Assembly: GCA_022425185.1 (NCBI GenBank)
Contig: JAKMFY010000008.1
Location: forward strand, 1 to 5,712
DNA: 5,712 nucleotides
Direction of reading: 5' to 3'
From: Candidatus Poseidoniaceae archaeon
GTDB taxonomy: Archaea; Thermoplasmatota; Poseidoniia; Poseidoniales; Poseidoniaceae
In this document: one piece after another, positions 1-4,661 of the stretch
Layout: each line of letters opens with the position of its first letter
Numbering within the stretch: the stretch's first letter is position 1
Made by a program: the position numbers and the translations under genes
The notes under the pieces: model-generated
What the model was told of the DNA's origin: nothing
Database searches by the model: none
The model's input: the letters and a program-made list of their open reading frames with translations, nothing else

Positions 1-7
1 ATTAAAA

Positions 8-16
8 TTATATATT
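8..16 (+). promoter_or_regulatory. TATA-like promoter element of the membrane-protein cassette
   Basis: The sequence TTATATATT is centred at base 12, about 25 bases before the ATG at 37. In archaea the TATA box centre lies about 25-27 bases upstream of the transcription start, so transcription would begin at or beside the start codon itself. The stretch between box and ATG has no Shine-Dalgarno motif, which fits a leaderless mRNA. The region is AT-rich, so a chance match is possible, and the sequence upstream is cut by the window edge. Confidence 0.5.
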
Positions 17-36
17 ACTTACAATGAATATTCCAT

Positions 37-474
37 ATGGACATAAAAGAAATCCTACACCCAAAGAAGCTCTTAATCACGATTGGAACACTTGTCATTG
101 CCTTATCGATACTTGGCATGGCAAACAGTGAAGACTGGGCTGAATGGGCTTGGGATGACGAACCAGTTGGAGATCACGATGCTGCATATGAACAAATGTG
201 GGCATTACACATGTTACCTATTGGAGTAATGGCTATCGGAACTGGATTATTTGTCACAGGTAAATCTCTCGCTCAGATGTCTATGATTTCTTCCGCAGCA
301 GTCGTCCTCATCATTGGCGGTGGTATGGGATACATGTCAGGAGAGCATGGTTACGATGGTACTCCACCTGCTATCTGGCTCATTATACCAGTTTTTACAC
401 TCTTCTTGACTTTAATTCTTGGAATTGCGGGATACATGCAGTACAAGGATCTTGAAGAATCAAAGGAGGCTTAA
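37..474 (+). CDS. Small four-helix membrane protein, first gene of a three-gene cassette
   Basis: A 145-residue protein of unrecognised function. The short basic N-terminus (M-D-I-K-E-I-L-H-P-K-K) leads into four predicted membrane helices at about residues 12-29, 56-75, 82-100 and 111-133, and the tail is short and charged. Between helices 1 and 2 lies an acidic, tryptophan-rich loop (residues 31-55, with W34, W37, W39 and many Asp/Glu) that probably faces outward if the basic N-terminus is inside. There is no enzyme motif, haem-binding pattern or lipobox. The N-terminal motif and layout resemble the third gene of the cassette, suggesting duplication. The start at 37 is supported by the TATA spacing; an ATG at 24 is in another frame. 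The stop is 2 bases before the next gene, so the genes form an operon. It could be a structural or accessory subunit of a membrane complex, but nothing in the sequence says which. Confidence 0.85.
   Translation: MDIKEILHPKKLLITIGTLVIALSILGMANSEDWAEWAWDDEPVGDHDAAYEQMWALHMLPIGVMAIGTGLFVTGKSLAQMSMISSAAVVLIIGGGMGYMSGEHGYDGTPPAIWLIIPVFTLFLTLILGIAGYMQYKDLEESKEA
462..469 (+). promoter_or_regulatory. Shine-Dalgarno site of the second cassette gene
   Basis: AAAGGAGG lies at the very end of the first gene, 7 bases before the ATG at 477. It is a near-perfect ribosome binding site and fixes that start. It contrasts with the first gene, which has none. Confidence 0.8.
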
Positions 475-476
475 TT

Positions 477-1175
477 ATGAGTGATAGAAACCTAATCCCT
501 TACTTCCTAGTTCTAGGTCCCCTTTTCCTAGTAGGCGCGTACATGAACTGGCCTGCATCAGATCTAATTGGTATGCGTGGAACAGACTCTTTAATCAATG
601 AAGCAGATTCTCTCATGCCACTGTTAATTGCAGCAACACTTGGTACCCTAATGGTTCTTGGAGGTCTATATCTGCTGATTTCAGATATGATGGCAAACGC
701 TTCTGGAATGAACAAGCAACTCTTGAGTATTGCTAGTGTCTTGGTGGTACTAACTATGGCGTTTTTCATTACTGGAATGGGAAGCAATGTTACTGTCATA
801 AATGCCGAGGATTTAGATGTCGATTCAGAGGATGAATCATACACATTTGCAAGTGATGCTGATAAATTGGGATCGCAAAACGCTGCCTTTGAGACAGGAG
901 CAACTGTTTGGCAAATGTCTCCAGTTACCTGGGGCCTTTCTCTTGTCTTAATTGGACTTGTCTCCTTTATGATGAAGCGTCCGGAGTCCCCAATGGAGTA
1001 TGTCTTGCCTGCACTAATGCCGGTCGGTACGATTTTCCTTAGCCTCCCTATCATAAACAATCCAGCACTCTTTTCGATGGTTTTCCCTGTTGTTTTATTG
1101 GTTCACTTAATCATAGGCGGGCTCATGCTTAGTGGCAAGATTTCAGCACCAGGAGCGGCTGAAGGGGGTGCTTGA
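477..1175 (+). CDS. Six-helix membrane protein, second gene of the cassette
   Basis: A 232-residue hydrophobic protein of unrecognised function. Predicted membrane helices are at about residues 7-25, 47-69, 82-101, 148-167, 174-193 and 197-219. Between helices 3 and 4 is a soluble loop of about 45 residues (103-147) that is strongly acidic (E-D-L-D-V-D-S-E-D-E) and holds one N-x-T site at N104; it probably lies outside the cell. The short loop after helix 1 carries an N-W pair, and helix 3 ends in M-G; both also occur at equivalent places in the flanking proteins, hinting at a distant relation. The start is fixed by a strong ribosome binding site, and the gene sits 2 bases after the first gene and 1 base before the third. 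No transporter signature or catalytic motif is visible. The long open frame on the opposite strand here is a shadow. Confidence 0.85.
   Translation: MSDRNLIPYFLVLGPLFLVGAYMNWPASDLIGMRGTDSLINEADSLMPLLIAATLGTLMVLGGLYLLISDMMANASGMNKQLLSIASVLVVLTMAFFITGMGSNVTVINAEDLDVDSEDESYTFASDADKLGSQNAAFETGATVWQMSPVTWGLSLVLIGLVSFMMKRPESPMEYVLPALMPVGTIFLSLPIINNPALFSMVFPVVLLVHLIIGGLMLSGKISAPGAAEGGA
1164..1170 (+). promoter_or_regulatory. Ribosome binding site that decides the third gene's start
   Basis: A G-rich run GGGGGTG lies 6 bases before the ATG at 1177. It supports starting the third gene at 1177 and not at the in-frame ATG at 1132, which would overlap the second gene by 44 bases and add 15 hydrophilic residues ahead of the conserved M-D start. 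Confidence 0.65.
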
Positions 1176-1176
1176 A

Positions 1177-1593
1177 ATGGATCAATTAAAGAAAATCCTT
1201 AATCCAAAGATTTGGCTCATCCTCACCGCTCTAATCCACGCAGTAGTAGGGGTTATTTTAGACACGGATTGGAGTGATGATCCTCAAGTATTAATTGGCG
1301 GTTTCTTGTTACTTACATCTGTAACGATGTTGTACGCTGCTTTCTTCATGCATGGACAGGAGCAAGCAAGATTGGCAGCGGTAATCGCAGGTCCTGCTTG
1401 GGTATGGTTCGTTATTTCTTGTGCTATGGGTCTCACTTGGCAAATCGGTAGTGGTGATCCAATGGAGATGTCCTTTGCAACAGCCATCCCTCCTTTGATC
1501 ATTTGGGGATTAGCTGCTCTAAGTGGTCTGCTACACGGTAATTTCCAAGATCTAATGTCAGGAACTGATGCGGTTGCAGAGATTTCCGAATAA
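1177..1593 (+). CDS. Small four-helix membrane protein, third gene of the cassette and likely paralog of the first
   Basis: A 138-residue membrane protein of unrecognised function. From the ATG at 1177 it begins M-D-Q-L-K-K-I-L-N-P-K, closely matching the start of the first cassette protein (M-D-I-K-E-I-L-H-P-K). Four helices are predicted at about residues 12-29, 37-58, 64-84 and 100-120. As in the first protein, helix 1 is followed by an acidic loop with a tryptophan (D-T-D-W-S-D-D), helix 3 ends in M-G, and a P-P pair lies at the start of helix 4. The tail is acidic. An upstream in-frame ATG at 1132 exists but lacks the ribosome binding site and would break the N-terminal similarity. The gene ends 4 bases from the stop of the convergent cupin gene, and no terminator is seen between them. 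The paralogy is judged by eye, not by a scored alignment. Confidence 0.82.
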   Translation: MDQLKKILNPKIWLILTALIHAVVGVILDTDWSDDPQVLIGGFLLLTSVTMLYAAFFMHGQEQARLAAVIAGPAWVWFVISCAMGLTWQIGSGDPMEMSFATAIPPLIIWGLAALSGLLHGNFQDLMSGTDAVAEISE

Positions 1594-1597
1594 GGAA

Positions 1598-1957
1598 TTA
1601 GATCCAAATATCGTTTGAAGCTGTAAGTTCGCTTTCAGCCTCTCCTGTGTTAACGACGCCAGATGGTTCAATGAGCATCACTTTACACTCTTCGTGAGCG
1701 TATGGTCGATGTTTCACACCTTTCGGTACAACATACATTTCTCCTTGTGAGAGTTCCATTGTTTCTGATTCAAATTCAATGAACATCGTTCCTTCGATAA
1801 CGAGGAAGAATTCATCGGTATCACCATGGTCATGCCAAACGAAGTCTCCCTTCAATTTGACAATTTTAATTTGATAATCGTTGAGTTGCGAGATGATTTT
1901 TGGAGTCCAATGCTCCGAAAAAAGAGAGAATTTTTCTGACAGATTTACTTTCTTCAT
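1598..1957 (-). CDS. Single-domain cupin protein
   Basis: A 119-residue cytoplasmic protein with one conserved cupin barrel (Cupin_2 type) and no signal peptide. Motif 1 is G37-x4-H42-x-H44-x4-E49-x6-G56, and motif 2 is G72-x5-P78-x-G80-x2-H83. H42, H44, E49 and H83 are the expected metal ligands, so the metal site looks intact. The family includes small metal-dependent isomerases, dioxygenases and sugar- or ligand-binding proteins; proteins of this size are often labelled mannose-6-phosphate isomerase-like without proof, and the substrate cannot be read from the sequence. After the barrel comes an E-P-S-G-V-V-N-T-G-E stretch and a short polar tail. The start at 1957 is preceded by G-rich sequence able to act as a ribosome binding site. 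The gene is divergent from the surface esterase and convergent with the membrane cassette, so it is probably transcribed alone. Confidence 0.9.
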   Translation of the reverse strand: MKKVNLSEKFSLFSEHWTPKIISQLNDYQIKIVKLKGDFVWHDHGDTDEFFLVIEGTMFIEFESETMELSQGEMYVVPKGVKHRPYAHEECKVMLIEPSGVVNTGEAESELTASNDIWI

Positions 1958-1963
1958 ATCCTT

Positions 1964-1968
1964 CCACC
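1964..1968 (-). promoter_or_regulatory. Ribosome binding site of the cupin gene
   Basis: On the - strand GGTGG lies 6 bases ahead of the ATG that ends at 1957, followed by a further purine run (AAGGA). Its first three bases fall inside the right arm of the hairpin at 1966-1999, so folding of the leader would partly hide it. Confidence 0.55.
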
Positions 1969-1999
1969 AATCGTCTCCAGTAGGAATCTACTGATTGGT
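1966..1999 (-). promoter_or_regulatory. Interrupted inverted repeat in the cupin leader
   Basis: The outer arms ACCAATC (1966-1972) and GATTGGT (1993-1999) are exact complements over 7 bases. Inside them AGTAG (1979-1983) and CTACT (1988-1992) form a second 5-base stem around the loop GAAT, with a one-sided bulge at 1973-1978. In the cupin mRNA the outer stem would pair bases of the ribosome binding site, so it could control translation. The same symmetry could instead be a protein-binding operator between the divergent genes. Pairing is read directly from the sequence; function is inferred. Confidence 0.4.
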
Positions 2000-2022
2000 T
2001 TTTCCCGTAAATTGCGAAGTAT

Positions 2023-2035
2023 GGGTATATATCCC
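2023..2035. promoter_or_regulatory. TATA-like element between divergent cupin and esterase genes
   Basis: The 13 bases GGGTATATATCCC contain TATATAT centred at 2029. On the + strand this lies 26 bases before the esterase ATG at 2055, the normal archaeal TATA-to-start distance, and no Shine-Dalgarno motif precedes that ATG, so the esterase mRNA is probably leaderless. Because the element is almost symmetric it could also drive the cupin on the - strand, giving a leader of about 45 bases that would include the hairpin and ribosome binding site. A weaker AT-rich stretch around 2007-2013 is an alternative cupin promoter. Related GGGTAT/ATACCC copies lie at 2023-2028 and 2043-2048. Confidence 0.5.
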
Positions 2036-2054
2036 ACTATGAATACCCGTCAAT

Positions 2055-4637
2055 ATGGGTCGAAGGGGATTGATAGTTTCCTTGATTTTCCTTTTCTTGG
2101 CTTCATCATGGTCGCCAGCAGTAGAAGATGCTCTTCAAGAACTTCCTGATGTTCAAGAAACGTTCTCCAACGATGTGAATGGTTCTGATGATTATACGGT
2201 TGTCTATCAGTTGGATATCCCTGATGAGGCTCAATACAACAATGATCCAGTTCCATATTCAGTAGATTCGAGTTCAACCATTGATTTCAACTTCGATCGA
2301 GTTGCTTACTATCTTGAATTAGAAAAGCCAAATGAGGCACGATCCTGGGTGTTTGTCTCTTTCCCTAGTATTACAACACGTGCTGATGAGTTAGGAGTTC
2401 CAACCTATACTTCTGGAATCGTTCACAATCAACTTTTGACAGATGTTGAAATCCAATCCAATCATCCAAATCTATCTTCACTTGGCGTGATTAACACTGG
2501 AGTCATCGAGTTTTGGGGTACGAATTATCAAACCTCAAACTCTCAAGGAGTTCCAAACGGCAATGATTCAGTTTATGATTTCGCAGATTCCCAATGGGGT
2601 TCGGATTCTGCTGGTTATGGAAGTATGCAAATTCACGACTATGAGTCAGGTCAAACGCTCTTTGCCTACAATGCCTGGGGCGGTTCAAACACAGACGACC
2701 TTGGCATAGGAAGCAATCCAGATCAAGAGGGAAATCCTGACTGGACCTTTGCTTCCAATGCAGCAGAATATACTCTGAAAAGTTTGACTATACTGGTTCG
2801 TTCAGGACCTACTCCATCTGAATTAATGATCACATTACAATCACCAGACGATCATCAAATTGTTCAACGTGATGATGACAACATGGGTGTCTTTCCTGTG
2901 AGTGGTTCAACGGAATACACGGTTGATCTTATTCAAGGTAGGTACATTACTCTCGAAACAGGTTTTGAATCAGAGTGGGTATCCGTCGCTGTACCGTTGA
3001 GTTCGAATTTCTATGGAACTCTTGAGGTTCCAACTGGCTGGCATCGTCTTGAATTCCGATTCATGAACGCTGAAGCTCAAATCGCTCTACAATCCGTAAA
3101 CCCAGTTGGTGTGGGTGAAGTATTCATTGTTGCAGGTCAATCAAATTCAGCGAATTCTGGCGATACTCCACTAACGCCTACTGACTCAAGAGTAAGCACT
3201 TGGGGCCCGAGTGGCTGGCGTTTTGGATACGATCCACAACCTGCTGCAACAGACAACCGTGGTTCACCATGGCCAGCAACTGGCGATTTACTCGCAAGCC
3301 GTTATGATGTACCGGTTGGTTTCCTTTCGGTCGGTTATGGGGGGACACAAGTCGATCGATGGGTTCCAAGCCAAAATGACCTCTTTCCTCGTATTACTGA
3401 TGCCTTAGATGCAGTTGAACCGAATGGTGCAAGAGCCATCTTGTGGCATCAGGGAGAAAGCAATGCAGGTGGAACCGCTGCTGAAGATTACGCACGAATG
3501 CTTGGAGAAGTTATTCTTGGAAGTCGAGAGCATGCTGGCTATGAAATTCCATGGATTGTAGCTCGAGTGAGTTTTGTCCCGAATGGAGACCCTGTAAAGA
3601 TGGGGTGGATTATTGATGGTCAAAATTCAGTTATTGACGATGATCCATTGACCTTCCCAGGGCCGTATACTGACAATTTGAATGGTACGCAGTGGAGGTA
3701 TGATACAATCCATTTCAACGAAGCAGGATTGCGTGAGCATGCTTCTCGTTGGGACACAAGAATTTCAACAGCTATGGCTGATATATTCCACCCAATTACC
3801 GACTCAGATAATGATGGTGTGAACGATGATGATGACCTTTGTCCAGAGACGCCGGTTTCAACAGAAGTGTATGTTGATGGTTGCAGCGAAGAGCAACGAA
3901 GCCCTGGTAGCACGACTGATGCAGATCAAGATGGAATTATGGATGCAGATGATGTGTGTCAACAAACTCCAGTTGGGGAATCAGTCTATGCTGATGGCTG
4001 CAGCGATAGTCAACTTGATTCGGATGACGATGGCGTTTCAGATGCTGATGATCTTTGCCCATCATTCAATGATGCCATAGATCTCGATTTCGATTTAATA
4101 CCAGATGGTTGTGATGACCTTATCGACAGAGATAATGATGGTGTTTCAGATACGGATGACATCTGCAATAACTATGATGATACAATCGATGTTGATTTGG
4201 ATGGAATTCCAGATGGCTGTGATGATTTGATCGATTCAGATGCGGATGGCGTTTCAGACTCAACAGATATTTGCAACAATCATAACGATGCTATCGATAT
4301 CGATTCAGATGGCGTCCCAGATGGTTGTGATCTTCTCATCGATTCAGATGATGATGGCGTTTCCGATGAACTCGATATTTGTCCTGATTCGGATGATACA
4401 ATCGATGTTGATCTCGATTTAATACCAGATGGCTGTGACACGTCCATTGAAACAGAAACCGAAATAGAAACAGAGGGAGAACAGGAGGTAATGAGCAGTG
4501 AGACAGTCAGGGCAATTGCACTCATTTCTGTGCTCATTCTAATCCTTCTCCTCCTGGTTGTATTAATTCGAAAAGGCAAGCCACCGATCAATAAAGAACA
4601 CTCGAATTTCGTAGACAAACAATACAAAAAATTCTAA
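2055..4637 (+). CDS. Surface-anchored SASA-type carbohydrate acetylesterase with thrombospondin type 3 repeat stalk
   Basis: An 860-residue secreted enzyme that probably removes O-acetyl groups from sugars at the cell surface. Residues 1-22 form a signal peptide (basic M-G-R-R start, hydrophobic core, likely cut near S-P-A), with no lipobox. Residues 47-250 are a beta-rich, aromatic-rich module of unnamed type; 251-353 are further beta-rich sequence. Residues 355-575 are a SASA (sialate O-acetylesterase / carbohydrate esterase 6) domain: G-Q-S-N at 361-364 gives the nucleophile S363, G-G-T-Q-V-D-R-W is at 429-436, W-H-Q-G-E-S-N at 464-470, and D550-x2-H553 completes the catalytic set. Residues 583-798 are six TSP3-like calcium-binding repeats, followed by a Thr/Glu-rich linker (799-812), one membrane helix (about 818-838) and the basic tail R-K-G-K. 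The intact active site suggests an active enzyme; the substrate (sialic acid, acetylated xylan or algal polysaccharide) cannot be decided. The gene is divergent from the cupin and appears monocistronic. Confidence 0.92.
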   Translation: MGRRGLIVSLIFLFLASSWSPAVEDALQELPDVQETFSNDVNGSDDYTVVYQLDIPDEAQYNNDPVPYSVDSSSTIDFNFDRVAYYLELEKPNEARSWVFVSFPSITTRADELGVPTYTSGIVHNQLLTDVEIQSNHPNLSSLGVINTGVIEFWGTNYQTSNSQGVPNGNDSVYDFADSQWGSDSAGYGSMQIHDYESGQTLFAYNAWGGSNTDDLGIGSNPDQEGNPDWTFASNAAEYTLKSLTILVRSGPTPSELMITLQSPDDHQIVQRDDDNMGVFPVSGSTEYTVDLIQGRYITLETGFESEWVSVAVPLSSNFYGTLEVPTGWHRLEFRFMNAEAQIALQSVNPVGVGEVFIVAGQSNSANSGDTPLTPTDSRVSTWGPSGWRFGYDPQPAATDNRGSPWPATGDLLASRYDVPVGFLSVGYGGTQVDRWVPSQNDLFPRITDALDAVEPNGARAILWHQGESNAGGTAAEDYARMLGEVILGSREHAGYEIPWIVARVSFVPNGDPVKMGWIIDGQNSVIDDDPLTFPGPYTDNLNGTQWRYDTIHFNEAGLREHASRWDTRISTAMADIFHPITDSDNDGVNDDDDLCPETPVSTEVYVDGCSEEQRSPGSTTDADQDGIMDADDVCQQTPVGESVYADGCSDSQLDSDDDGVSDADDLCPSFNDAIDLDFDLIPDGCDDLIDRDNDGVSDTDDICNNYDDTIDVDLDGIPDGCDDLIDSDADGVSDSTDICNNHNDAIDIDSDGVPDGCDLLIDSDDDGVSDELDICPDSDDTIDVDLDLIPDGCDTSIETETEIETEGEQEVMSSETVRAIALISVLILILLLLVVLIRKGKPPINKEHSNFVDKQYKKF
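3801..4448 (+). repeat. Six TSP3-like repeats, the last four exact 36-residue (108-base) tandem units
   Basis: The coding repeats follow the pattern D-x-D-x-D-G-[VI]-x-D-x-x-D-x-C, then a second D-G-C. Units 1 and 2 (3801-3917 and 3918-4016; 39 and 33 residues) have the T-P-V-x-x-x-V-Y-x-D-G-C-S form. Units 3 to 6 start at 4017, 4125, 4233 and 4341, are each exactly 36 residues, and share a second half with I-D-x-D-x-D-x-I/V-P-D-G-C-D. Each unit has two cysteines and many Asp residues spaced for calcium. In this family such repeats make a stiff calcium-loaded spacer, here placing the esterase away from the membrane. The near-identity of units 3 to 6 in protein and length indicates tandem duplication. 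Confidence 0.9.
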
Positions 4638-4661
4638 CGGAAATACCGATAGAATCGCAAC

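Noticed and set aside
24..36. An upstream ATG at base 24
   Set aside because: It is in a different frame from the membrane gene at 37 and is closer to the TATA-like element than a leaderless start should be.
500..1060. A 186-codon open frame on the - strand
   Set aside because: It lies wholly inside the second membrane gene, its translation is polar without domain character, and the + strand gene has a strong ribosome binding site and operon context.
1132..1176. An earlier in-frame ATG for the third cassette gene
   Set aside because: It overlaps the second gene, has no ribosome binding site, and adds hydrophilic residues ahead of the start motif shared with the first gene.
3826..4422. Short + strand frames rich in methionine within the repeat region
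   Set aside because: They are a shifted reading of the same Asp-codon repeats (GATGAT read as ATGATG), not genes.
4017..4448. Regular 108-base tandem units considered as a non-coding repeat or CRISPR-like array
   Set aside because: The units stay in frame, differ mainly at codon level and encode clear calcium-binding repeats; there are no unique spacers between identical short repeats.
4280..4627. A 115-codon open frame on the - strand rich in serine
   Set aside because: It is the antisense shadow of the Asp-rich TSP3 repeats: GAT/GAC-rich codons read backwards give Ser/Ile runs.
4638..4648. A possible terminator hairpin CGG-AAATA-CCG after the esterase
   Set aside because: The stem is only 3 base pairs and no T-run follows, so it does not stand out from chance.
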